Notes: a model not told the origin generated them from the letters alone. A stretch of 14,286 nucleotides of DNA from an uncultured Novosphingobium sp. (GCA_937897535.1 CALCQB010000206.1:1-14286); one strand, 5' to 3'. Counted from the stretch's first letter, positions 1-7,286 are shown. Program-made: numbers and translations.

Positions 1-749
1 TCGCGGGTGGTGCCGGCGATTGGGGTGGCAATGGCCGCCTCCGCCTCAACCAAGACATTGAAAAGGGTGCTTTTCCCCGCATTTGGCGGACCCGCCACCA
101 CCACCCGGAAGCCTTCCTTGAGCAGTTCCGCGCGGGGCCGATCGAGCCAGGTCTTGATCGCTTTGGCCAGCACCTCGATCTTGACGGCGAAATCGACCGG
201 AAGGGTGGCGACGTCATCCTCGTCACCAAAATCGAGCACCGCCTCGACCGCCGCCGAGAGCCCGAGCAGTTGATCGCGCCAGCTGCGGACTTCGTGGGAG
301 AAGGCTCCGCCGGCCATGGCCATCGCCGAAAGCCGCTGGAGCTCGGTCTCAGCCTCGAGCAGGTCGGCCAGCCCCTCGGCCTCGGCCAGGTCGATCTTGC
401 CGTTGAGGAAGGCCCGCCGGGTAAATTCGCCGGGCTTGGCCCGGCGCAATCCGGGAATCGCCGCCAGCGCGGTTTCGACCGCCGCGATCACCGCACGGCC
501 GCCATGGCACTGCAGTTCGGCGGTATCCTCGCCGGTTTCGGTCCCGGGCCCCGGCAGCCACAGCACCAATGCCTCGTCGATCACCGCGCCTTGCCGGTCC
601 CGCAGCCGGGCCAGCGCGGCGCGGCGCGGAGCGGGCACGCGCCCGGCCAGATCGAGCAAGGCATCGCGTGCTTTCGGCCCAGAAACCCGCACCACCCCGA
701 TCGCTGCCGGAGGGGCGCCGCTGGACAAGGCGAAGATCGTATCGGTCAT
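1..749 (-). CDS. mnmE: tRNA modification GTPase MnmE (TrmE), 3' end outside window
   Basis: MnmE acts with MnmG in the cytoplasm to build the 5-(carboxy)aminomethyl group on the wobble uridine of certain tRNAs. The first 249 codons are present. The N-terminal folate-binding domain shows the family signatures LQCHGG and FTRRAFLNGKIDLAEAEGL. The helical domain follows, then the GTPase domain with its G1 P-loop GPPNAGKST at residues 220-228 and the G2 motif GTTR at 246-249. The remaining G motifs and the C-terminal CxGK cysteine lie beyond position 1. The ATG at 749 begins MTDTIFALSSG, a typical MnmE N-terminus. It lies 37 nt downstream of the small DUF6489-like gene and may be co-transcribed with it. 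In related genomes mnmG, rsmG, parA and parB usually follow, so these are expected just left of the window (inference). Confidence 0.96.
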   Translation of the reverse strand, partial: MTDTIFALSSGAPPAAIGVVRVSGPKARDALLDLAGRVPAPRRAALARLRDRQGAVIDEALVLWLPGPGTETGEDTAELQCHGGRAVIAAVETALAAIPGLRRAKPGEFTRRAFLNGKIDLAEAEGLADLLEAETELQRLSAMAMAGGAFSHEVRSWRDQLLGLSAAVEAVLDFGDEDDVATLPVDFAVKIEVLAKAIKTWLDRPRAELLKEGFRVVVAGPPNAGKSTLFNVLVEAEAAIATPIAGTTR

Positions 750-786
750 GGCAGTGGTCTAGCAGGTCCTCACCCCCGGGCGAGGA

Positions 787-1044
787 TCAATCGTCCTTTT
801 TCTTCCCCGCCCCGGCGGCAAAGGCGCTGCCGCTTTCCATGAACTGCTGGAACAGTTTGAGCCCGACCTGGCCCATCGGCGCGATATTCTTGGCGAAATC
901 CTGGACCTGATCGACCGAACCGGCCCCCTTCATCGCCTTGGCGATCATATCGACATAGACCCCGTTGGCCTTGCTCACATCGGGCAGGCCCAGAAAGGAC
1001 CGGGCCTCTTCCGGGGTGCATTCGATCTCGACATGGACTTTCAT
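787..1044 (-). CDS. DUF6489-like small conserved protein, 85 aa
   Basis: Small acidic/amphipathic protein beginning MKVHVEIECTPEEARSFLGLPD and ending in a lysine/aspartate tail (KKKDD). No signal peptide or membrane segment is visible. It resembles the DUF6489 family of alphaproteobacteria, which has no known function; that assignment is from memory of the family, not from a search. The frame is open to 1092, but the ATG at 1044 is preferred because a good ribosome binding site (GAGGAG on the minus strand) lies just upstream and the family begins with this MKV. The region at residues 45-75 (DQVQDFAKNIAPMGQVGLKLFQQFM) looks like one or two amphipathic helices. It sits directly upstream of mnmE on the same strand and diverges from the dienelactone hydrolase gene. 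Confidence 0.8.
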   Translation of the reverse strand: MKVHVEIECTPEEARSFLGLPDVSKANGVYVDMIAKAMKGAGSVDQVQDFAKNIAPMGQVGLKLFQQFMESGSAFAAGAGKKKDD

Positions 1045-1156
1045 GGCTAACTCCTCAGCAGCACCCGTTCTTCCCTTGGGCCAAGCTGGCATAGCCCCTT
1101 CACAAAGTCCAATGCCGCCTTAGGGTGGCGCACAAAGCCAAGTTGGAGAGCTAACG
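1045..1156. promoter_or_regulatory. Divergent intergenic region, probable promoters for both sides
   Basis: This 112-bp gap separates the minus-strand DUF6489-like/mnmE pair from the plus-strand dienelactone hydrolase/NTF2 pair, so promoters facing both ways are expected here. Two ribosome binding sites are clear: GAGGAG for the minus-strand gene and GGAGAG at 1145-1150 for the plus-strand gene, 6 nt before its ATG. I could not identify a convincing -35/-10 pair in either direction. No terminator hairpin is seen. Confidence 0.45.
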
Positions 1157-1855
1157 ATGTCCGAGACCGTCCAGATCCCCTCGCTCAAGCACGACGGCAC
1201 CATCCCGGCCTATGTCGCAAGGCCCAGCGGCGCGGCCAAAGCGGCGATCATCGTCATTCCGGAAATCTTCGGGGTCAATCCGGGGATCCGCCAGAAGGCC
1301 GACAAGTGGGCCGCAGCCGGCTATCTCGCGGTCGCGCCCGACATCTTCTGGCGGTTCGCGCCCGGCGTCGAACTCAACCCCGATGTCGAGGCAGAATTGC
1401 AACAGGCCTTCGGCTATTTCCAGCAGTACGACGCCGCTGACGGGGTCTACGACATCGAATCGACGATCAAATGGATCCGCGCCAGCGAGGGCGTTTCAAA
1501 GGTCGGCTGTGCCGGGTACTGCCTTGGTGGACGCCTGGCCTATATGGCGGCGGCGCGCACCGATATCGACGCTTCGGTCGGTTATTACGGGGTGATGATT
1601 GACCAGATGCTGGACGAGGCGCACCACATCGCCAAGCCGCTGATGTTGCACATTCCGACCGCCGACCACTTCGTACTGCCCGCGGCGCAGGCCGCGATCC
1701 ATGCCGGGCTGGACGATCACCCGCGCGTGACGCTGCACGACTATCCCGGCCTCGACCATGGCTTCGCCGCCGAAATGGGCGATCGCCGCGATGAGTCTGG
1801 AGCACAGCTGGCCGATGGCCGGACTGCGGCCTTCCTCGCGGAGCACCTGGCATGA
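1157..1855 (+). CDS. Dienelactone hydrolase family protein
   Basis: Cytoplasmic alpha/beta hydrolase of 232 aa. The family includes carboxymethylenebutenolidase, which opens dienelactone to maleylacetate in chlorocatechol degradation, but many members act on other, often unknown esters or lactones. The catalytic positions match the Pseudomonas enzyme almost residue for residue: E36 in the VIPEIFGV segment, nucleophile C122 in GYCLGG, D170 in PTADHF and H201 in LDHGF. The ATG at 1157 has GGAGAG 6 nt upstream. Its stop overlaps the start of the next gene by 4 nt (ATGA), so the two are translationally coupled. No aromatic-degradation genes are nearby, so a specific role in chlorocatechol catabolism is not supported; a general hydrolase is the safer reading. 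Confidence 0.93.
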   Translation: MSETVQIPSLKHDGTIPAYVARPSGAAKAAIIVIPEIFGVNPGIRQKADKWAAAGYLAVAPDIFWRFAPGVELNPDVEAELQQAFGYFQQYDAADGVYDIESTIKWIRASEGVSKVGCAGYCLGGRLAYMAAARTDIDASVGYYGVMIDQMLDEAHHIAKPLMLHIPTADHFVLPAAQAAIHAGLDDHPRVTLHDYPGLDHGFAAEMGDRRDESGAQLADGRTAAFLAEHLA

Positions 1856-2250
1856 GCGGCGCGCGCACGGGCGTTGCCGCCTGGCACGCCTATATGGAGA
1901 GCGGCGGCGATGCCGCGCTGCTCTCGGCCCAACTGGCCGACGACGCGGTGTTCCACTCACCGGTGGTTCACAGCCCGCAAGAGGGCAAGGCCAAGGTCAT
2001 GCTCTACCTGCTGAGCGCCGCCAAAGTGCTCGGCAACGACAGCTTCAGCTATGTCCGCGAGATCGTCGAGGGCAACGAAGCCTTGCTCGAATTCACCTCG
2101 GAGATCGACGGAATCAAGATCAACGGAATCGATCTGATCAGCTTCGACGATTCCGGGAAAATCAAGGATTTCAAGGTGATGGTCCGCCCGGTCAAGGCGG
2201 TCAACAAGCTCTGGGAAATGATGGCGGCGCAGCTTCAGGCGGCGGGGTAA
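1852..2250 (+). CDS. NTF2-like (SnoaL-type) family protein
   Basis: Protein of 132 aa with the pattern of a cone-shaped NTF2-like fold: an N-terminal helix (AAWHAYMESGGDAALLSAQLADDAVFHSP), then strands ending in FTSEIDGIKINGIDLISFDDSGKIKDFKVMVRP, typical of the SnoaL/ketosteroid-isomerase-like superfamily. The segment IDLISFDDSGKI is the characteristic hairpin of these small proteins. The reaction, if any, is unknown; members are isomerases, cyclases or ligand-binding proteins. It overlaps the upstream hydrolase by 4 nt, suggesting co-translation and a possible shared substrate (inference). Its 3' end overlaps the convergent minus-strand gene by 16 nt, leaving no room for a separate terminator. 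Confidence 0.85.
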   Translation: MSGARTGVAAWHAYMESGGDAALLSAQLADDAVFHSPVVHSPQEGKAKVMLYLLSAAKVLGNDSFSYVREIVEGNEALLEFTSEIDGIKINGIDLISFDDSGKIKDFKVMVRPVKAVNKLWEMMAAQLQAAG

Positions 2251-2690
2251 CGTGCCTCATCGTGAAGATAGAAATCGCCGCGCCCCTGCGGGTTGACCGG
2301 CACTGTCAGGAAGTTAAGCGGTGCCGCCAGCACCCACAGCAAAGAGATCTGGCCAAGCGACCAGAACAGCACTGCAGACGCAGTACAGAAGCCGGCCCAG
2401 GCCCCGGCAAAGCGCAAGACCGCCCGCTGCAGACCGCGGCTGAAGGCCCATTCCTCATCACCCAGGACTTCGAGCAGCAGTTCGCTCGCGACCAGATGCT
2501 GCGATGCCGGAATCCATATCCGGTGCCCACCAAGCGCTGCGGTGTTGACTTGGACCGAAGCGTGAGCAGCGCCGCCTACGTGGACAAGAATCCCGCCGGC
2601 TTCGAGCATTGAAGCAACGACAAGTGCCTCAACCCGCGAGACCAGCGCAGCCACTGTAACCATGGCATCATCAGGCAGGTTGTCGTCCAT
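2235..2690 (-). CDS. Small membrane-associated protein, DUF2007-like N-terminal domain
   Basis: Protein of 151 aa. Residues about 10-80 (VTVAALVSRVEALVVASMLEAGGILVHV ... IWIPASQHLVASELL) resemble the DUF2007 'putative signal-transducing' fold, a small alpha/beta module found alone or next to membrane segments. Residues about 89-131 are strongly hydrophobic and could form one or two membrane helices, followed by a short tail. The DUF2007 assignment is tentative. The ATG at 2690 has GGGAGAG just upstream on the minus strand. It begins 12 nt after the P-loop NTPase gene and is probably the last gene of the hemE-hemJ-rho-NTPase series. Its 3' end overlaps the NTF2-like gene by 16 nt. No function can be assigned. 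Confidence 0.7.
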   Translation of the reverse strand: MDDNLPDDAMVTVAALVSRVEALVVASMLEAGGILVHVGGAAHASVQVNTAALGGHRIWIPASQHLVASELLLEVLGDEEWAFSRGLQRAVLRFAGAWAGFCTASAVLFWSLGQISLLWVLAAPLNFLTVPVNPQGRGDFYLHDEARYPAA

Positions 2691-2702
2691 TTGCTCTCCC
2701 GT

Positions 2703-3254
2703 TCAGGGTGAGGCTTGATAGTTCAACAGCTTGCGCAGGAAATCCAGCCTCAATTCGACTGCCACCAGCGGCAGTTCGGTCACCGCATAGCCATAGCGCT
2801 TCCAAGCCGCGGTCACGGCCTCGTCGCTCGCCACGGCCTGCTCCCAATCCTGGATTCGTTCTGCGTCCTGGACATATATTTGGGCCCAGGCAGGCGCGCG
2901 CATGATCGGGCCCTGATAGCGCAGGTCACGGCAGGCCTGATCCACCGCGCGCGGAACGGTCAGGCCCGATACGTCGAGAAAACCCACTACATCGGGAAAG
3001 CCGCGATCGAACAGCACCGGTCCGGGATGTCCGGCGTGACGCTCGAATTCGCGGCGGTGCGCTTCGGCCATGGCTTCGGCGAAACCGAGCGGATCGCTTG
3101 CCCGCAGCGCCATCCCGCCGGGCGACTTGAGCAGTTCGCGCGCGACCTCGGGAGAGGTCTGCACGCCGGCGGCAGCAGCAGCGTTCAGCAGGGTGGTCTT
3201 GCCTGCCCCCGGCGCACCGGTAAGAACCGCGTGCCGGGGAACGAGCAGGCCCAT
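2703..3254 (-). CDS. AAA_28-type P-loop NTPase/kinase-like protein
   Basis: Soluble 183-aa nucleotide-binding protein. It has a Walker A motif GAPGAGKT at residues 13-20, a kinase-like DRGFPD at 83-88 and the signature YVQDAERIQDWEQA near 127-140, with a terminal ELPLVAVELRLDFL. This combination is characteristic of the AAA_28 group of small predicted ATPases/kinases, whose substrates are unknown. The ATG lies one base after the rho stop codon (TAG, G, ATG), so translation almost certainly depends on ribosomes finishing rho. That coupling suggests co-expression with rho but does not prove a functional link. It could be a small-molecule kinase; I see no motif that decides the substrate. Confidence 0.85.
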   Translation of the reverse strand: MGLLVPRHAVLTGAPGAGKTTLLNAAAAAGVQTSPEVARELLKSPGGMALRASDPLGFAEAMAEAHRREFERHAGHPGPVLFDRGFPDVVGFLDVSGLTVPRAVDQACRDLRYQGPIMRAPAWAQIYVQDAERIQDWEQAVASDEAVTAAWKRYGYAVTELPLVAVELRLDFLRKLLNYQASP

Positions 3255-3255
3255 C

Positions 3256-4512
<1,257 letters not shown>

Positions 4513-4652
4513 CTTGGCTATCGTTCCGTGAAAATCGGGTCTGAAAATGGCCGGACGATCGATGGGCTTGGGGAAAGCGGATCGCGCCGCGCTTGTCTGC
4601 GCAGGCCTTGCCGGTCAGCCGCGCGGATAGGCGCTTGCAGCGGCGGCGTCAA
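4513..4652 (-). promoter_or_regulatory. rho leader / hemJ-rho intergenic region
   Basis: A 140-bp gap separates the hemJ stop from the rho ATG on the minus strand. Its length suggests a rho promoter and a leader; rho is autoregulated through its leader in several bacteria (established for E. coli; inference here). I found no clear hairpin-plus-T-tract terminator and no convincing promoter hexamers. The rho ATG has only a weak ribosome binding site. Confidence 0.35.
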
Positions 4653-5096
4653 TCAAAACGGCCGCAGCACCACCATGATCACGATCAAGGCCGCAGCCAG
4701 ACCCGGAACTTCGTTGAGCAGCCTGAGCTTGCGCCCGGTCAGTCGCCGCTCGCCGCGCCGCAGCGTCGCGTGATAGCCCGCCAGCCAGACGTGGTAAGCG
4801 GTCAGCGCCAGGACCAGCGCCAGCTTGGCGTGGAACCAGCCTTGCGCGAAGGCCCCGGTAGTCCAGGCCAGTGTCAGCCCCAGGACCCAGGTGACCACCA
4901 GCGAGGGCCACAGGATGATCCGAAGCAGCTTGCCCTCCCGGTCGAGCCACACGGCGTTCTCCGGCGATCCTTCGGGCGCTTCCTGGTGATAGACGAAATA
5001 GCGCGGCAGCATGAACAGCCCGGCCATCCAGAAGATTACGAAAATGATGTGGCCGGCCTTGAGCCAGAGGTAGGTCATCGCAAGTACCCAGTTCAT
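4653..5096 (-). CDS. hemJ: Protoporphyrinogen IX oxidase HemJ
   Basis: Inner-membrane protein of 147 aa that oxidises protoporphyrinogen IX to protoporphyrin IX, the penultimate step of haem synthesis, in bacteria lacking HemG or HemY. Four hydrophobic segments are visible at about 5-30, 56-78, 83-107 and 126-145. Family marks include KAGHIIFVIFWMAGLFMLPRYFVYH near the N-terminus, holding the conserved haem-ligand histidine (H16), and WFHAKLALVLALTAYH, holding the conserved lysine (K91). The start gives MNWVLAMTYLWLKAGHI, the usual HemJ opening. It begins 15 nt after the hemE stop, so hemE and hemJ are likely one transcript; grouping two haem-pathway enzymes supports the call. The upstream ribosome binding site is weak. 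Confidence 0.93.
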   Translation of the reverse strand: MNWVLAMTYLWLKAGHIIFVIFWMAGLFMLPRYFVYHQEAPEGSPENAVWLDREGKLLRIILWPSLVVTWVLGLTLAWTTGAFAQGWFHAKLALVLALTAYHVWLAGYHATLRRGERRLTGRKLRLLNEVPGLAAALIVIMVVLRPF

Positions 5097-5111
5097 GCAG
5101 CGCTATATAGG

Positions 5112-6137
5112 TCAGCCTTGCCAGTTTCGCACCATGTTCAGCAATTGCCCGACATGCTCGAGCGGCGTGGTTTGCCCGATTCCGTGCCCGAGATTGAAAA
5201 TGTGCGGCCGATCGGCAAAGGCCGCGAGGATCCGCAGCGCCTGCTGTTCCATTTCCTCGCCGCCGGCCAGCAGCAAGAGCGGATCGAGGTTGCCCTGGAC
5301 CGGCAGCCCAGTCGGCAACACCTTGTCGGCCCAGACCGGATCGATCGTTTCATCGAGGCCGAGCGCGTGAACCCCGGTTTCACGGGCATAGGCCGGCAGT
5401 TTCTCACCCGCACCCTTGGGAAAGCCGATCACCGGAACCTGCGGGAACCGCGCCTTGAGCGCCGCGACAATCGCTGCATTGGGTGCGATCACCCAGCGCT
5501 CGAACTCGGCCGGTGCCAGGCTCCCGGCCCAGCTATCGAACAGCTGCACCGCTTCGGCCCCGGCCACGATCTGCCCGGCCAGATATTCGATCGTGACCGC
5601 AACGATGGCATCGATGATCGCCTGGAACGCCGCCCGGTCGCGATAGGCCAGCTCGCGGGTGACATGCTGGTCGCGGCTGCCTTCGCCGGCCACCATATAG
5701 GTCGCAACGGTCCACGGGCTCCCGGCAAAGCCCAGCAGCGTCTTGCCCGGCGGCAGCTGCGCCTTGACCAGCTTCACGGTGTCATAGATCGGGCTCAGCC
5801 GTTCGGGCACGGCATGCAGACTGGCCAGTGCGGCATCGGCCAGCCGCGGCGACAAGTGCGGACCTTCGCCCTGCAGAAACTCCAGGTCCTGGCCCATTGC
5901 ATAGGGGACGATCAGGATGTCCGAAAACAGGATCGCCCCGTCCATGCCGTAACGGCGCAGCGGCTGGATGGTGATCTCGGCCGCCGCCTCGCTGTCATAG
6001 ACCAGCGCCAGAAATCCGCCCTTTTCGGCCCGCAGCGCGCGGTATTCGGGCAGGTAACGTCCGGCCTGGCGCATCAGCCATGCGGGCCTGGGACGGACGT
6101 TTTCCCCGCGCAGGGTATCGAGCAGCAAACCGGGCAT
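5112..6137 (-). CDS. hemE: Uroporphyrinogen decarboxylase HemE
   Basis: Cytoplasmic enzyme that removes four carboxyl groups from uroporphyrinogen III to give coproporphyrinogen III. At 341 aa it has normal length. Signature segments are RPAWLMRQAGRYLPEYR at 17-33 with catalytic arginines R23 and R27, YGMDGAILFSDIL with the key aspartate D73, GFAGSPWTVATYM, LFDSWAG, GFPKGAG, and VQGNLDPLLL followed by NLGHGI near the C-terminus. The ATG at 6137 faces the AT-rich edge of the putative replication origin, so the hemE promoter probably lies inside or overlaps the origin, as in Caulobacter. It reads away from the origin and heads the series hemE-hemJ-rho. Confidence 0.98.
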   Translation of the reverse strand: MPGLLLDTLRGENVRPRPAWLMRQAGRYLPEYRALRAEKGGFLALVYDSEAAAEITIQPLRRYGMDGAILFSDILIVPYAMGQDLEFLQGEGPHLSPRLADAALASLHAVPERLSPIYDTVKLVKAQLPPGKTLLGFAGSPWTVATYMVAGEGSRDQHVTRELAYRDRAAFQAIIDAIVAVTIEYLAGQIVAGAEAVQLFDSWAGSLAPAEFERWVIAPNAAIVAALKARFPQVPVIGFPKGAGEKLPAYARETGVHALGLDETIDPVWADKVLPTGLPVQGNLDPLLLLAGGEEMEQQALRILAAFADRPHIFNLGHGIGQTTPLEHVGQLLNMVRNWQG

Positions 6138-6143
6138 CGCGCG

Positions 6144-6183
6144 TTATTCCAATCAAATACAAATAAGATTCTTATTAGGATTC
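6144..6183. other. AT-rich candidate DNA-unwinding element
   Basis: About 78% A+T in a region otherwise strongly GC-rich. It contains a 7-bp perfect inverted repeat with a one-base spacer, AATAAGA-T-TCTTATT, at 6162-6176, and two GATTC sites (6167-6171, 6179-6183). Its position beside the DnaA-box cluster suits a duplex-unwinding element. It may also carry the hemE promoter, since the hemE ATG is only 7 bp away. Confidence 0.6.
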
Positions 6184-6294
6184 AGGTGTAGTTGGCCTGT
6201 GGAAAGCGGGCACAAGCGCCCCTTGCCGGAATTCTCCCGTGCTGAACAGGGGGCGGGTGATCCCGAATCGCTGGCCTGACGCGTCAAGCCGGAG

Positions 6295-6343
6295 TTGTCC
6301 CCGCTGTCCCCAGCCTGTGGGGAACACTATCCACCTGTCCACA
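6295..6343. repeat. Dense cluster of five DnaA-box-like 9-mers
   Basis: Five 9-mers occur almost end to end: TTGTCCCCG (6295-6303), CTGTCCCCA (6304-6312), the reverse-oriented TGTGGGGAA (6316-6324), CTATCCACC (6327-6335) and CTGTCCACA (6335-6343). Start spacings are 9, 12, 11 and 8 bp, about one helical turn each. TCCCCA at 6307-6312 and TGGGGA at 6318-6323 form a perfect 6-bp inverted repeat. TCCCCA also resembles the weak W-boxes described at the Caulobacter origin. Confidence 0.6.
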
Positions 6344-6447
6344 AGAGTCCGATCCGGACGCCGCTTGCGGGGAGCGATTGCCCGGCCGAACTTGTGCCCC
6401 TGTTCATCCCGTGGTTTATGAGCCCATTCGTCCACAGGGGTCCGATC
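6337..6447 (+). repeat. 18-bp imperfect direct repeat containing a DnaA-like core
   Basis: Copy 1 (6337-6354) reads GTCCACAAGAGTCCGATC and copy 2 (6430-6447) reads GTCCACAGGGGTCCGATC: 16 of 18 bases match and starts are 93 bp apart. Each begins with the GTCCACA core of a DnaA-like box, followed by a shared GTCCGATC. The second copy ends 8 bp before the ATG of the next gene. The arrangement resembles an iteron pair and may be an initiator or regulator binding site. Confidence 0.65.
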
Positions 6448-6455
6448 GTCCGCCC

Positions 6456-7286
6456 ATGCCGCGCCTGCATCTCCACCTGCTGTCGGATTCGACCGGCGAA
6501 ACGCTGGAGATGCTGGCCAAGGCCGCCTTGGCCCAGTTCGAAGGGGCCGAGGTCGACCGCCACTTCTGGCCGATGGTCCGCTCGCAGCAACACCTTGACC
6601 GGATCATGGGCGAGATCGGGGCCAACCCGGGCCTCGTCTTCTTTACCCTCGCCAATGCCGAGATCCGGATCAAGCTCGAAGAGCGTTGCCGTGCGCTCGG
6701 GCTGCCGGTGGTTCCGGTTCTGGATGCGGCAGTCGCAGCGCTCGAAGATGCGCTGGGTCAGCACCCCCGCGCCCGGCCGGGCAGCCAGCACACGATGGAT
6801 GAAGCCTATTTCCGCCGGGTCGATGCGATTCACTACACCATCGCACATGATGACGGGATCGGCTGGGAGAACTGGGAAGAAGCCGACATCGTTCTGGCCG
6901 GGGTCTCGCGCAGTTCGAAGACCCCGACCTCGATCTATCTTGCCAACCGCGGCTACAAGGTTGCGAACATTCCGATCGTGGTCGAAAGCCCGCCGCCGTC
7001 GGCGTTGTTCGGGTTGAAGCACCCGATGGTTGTGGGTCTGACTACCGCTCCGGAACGGCTGGTCCAGGTTCGCCGCAACCGCTTGCTGTCGCTCAACCAG
7101 GCGCCTGAGACGGCCTATGTCGATGCCGAACGGGTCGGGCGCGAGGTCCAATTTGCCCGGCGGATGTTTGCCGACAACGGCTGGCCGGTGATCGACGTCA
7201 CCCGCCGCTCGATCGAGGAAGCCGCCGCCGCGATCATCAACCTCTATAACGAGAGCCGCGACGTCGCCCACGGCGAGGTGCGATGA
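6456..7286 (+). CDS. Pyruvate,phosphate dikinase / PEP synthase regulatory protein (DUF299, bifunctional kinase/phosphorylase)
   Basis: Bifunctional regulator that inactivates PPDK or PEP synthase by ADP-dependent phosphorylation of a threonine and reactivates it by phosphate-dependent removal. The 276-aa protein has normal length. It shows the N-terminal HLLSDSTGETLEMLAKAALAQF signature and the P-loop-like GVSRSSKTPTSIYLA at 149-163, typical of DUF299. The frame is open further upstream, but the ATG at 6456 gives MPRLHLHLLSDSTGET, the conserved family start; the upstream extension is origin sequence. The ribosome binding site is weak (AGGGG, distant). It is the first gene on the right side of the origin and overlaps maf by 4 nt. 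This is the homologue of Rickettsia RP001 at the same relative position. Whether PPDK or PEP synthase is the partner cannot be told here. Confidence 0.95.
   Translation: MPRLHLHLLSDSTGETLEMLAKAALAQFEGAEVDRHFWPMVRSQQHLDRIMGEIGANPGLVFFTLANAEIRIKLEERCRALGLPVVPVLDAAVAALEDALGQHPRARPGSQHTMDEAYFRRVDAIHYTIAHDDGIGWENWEEADIVLAGVSRSSKTPTSIYLANRGYKVANIPIVVESPPPSALFGLKHPMVVGLTTAPERLVQVRRNRLLSLNQAPETAYVDAERVGREVQFARRMFADNGWPVIDVTRRSIEEAAAAIINLYNESRDVAHGEVR

Larger units (their letters stand above)
6138..6455. other. Putative chromosomal replication origin (oriC)
   Basis: This 318-bp gene-free stretch lies between divergent hemE and the DUF299 regulator gene, the same place as the Caulobacter and Rickettsia origins. 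At the hemE end is an AT-rich block (6144-6183, 9 G/C in 40). DnaA-box-like 9-mers matching TTATCCACA at 7 of 9 positions are at 6198-6206 (reverse), 6316-6324 (reverse), 6327-6335, 6335-6343 and 6428-6436. Two weaker 6/9 copies, TTGTCCCCG and CTGTCCCCA, sit in tandem at 6295-6312. Five of these fall within 49 bp. Four GANTC methylation sites occur at 6167, 6179, 6265 and 6345. An imperfect 18-bp direct repeat is also present. No box is a perfect consensus match, so function is inferred from context plus clustering. Confidence 0.8.

Noticed and set aside
270..842. Plus-strand frame opposite mnmE
   Set aside because: The opposite strand encodes recognisable MnmE through this whole span; the frame is Arg/Pro/Gly-rich noise.
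4593..6191. Long plus-strand open frame of 532 codons opposite hemJ and hemE
   Set aside because: It lies antisense to two clearly conserved enzymes, has low-complexity Arg/Gln/Pro-rich composition and no family features; it is a shadow frame from high-GC codon use.
6378..6455. N-terminal extension of the DUF299 protein from a TTG at 6378
   Set aside because: The extension translates origin-like DNA, including a DnaA-like box and one repeat copy, and the family begins at the MPRLHLHLLSDSTGET of 6456.
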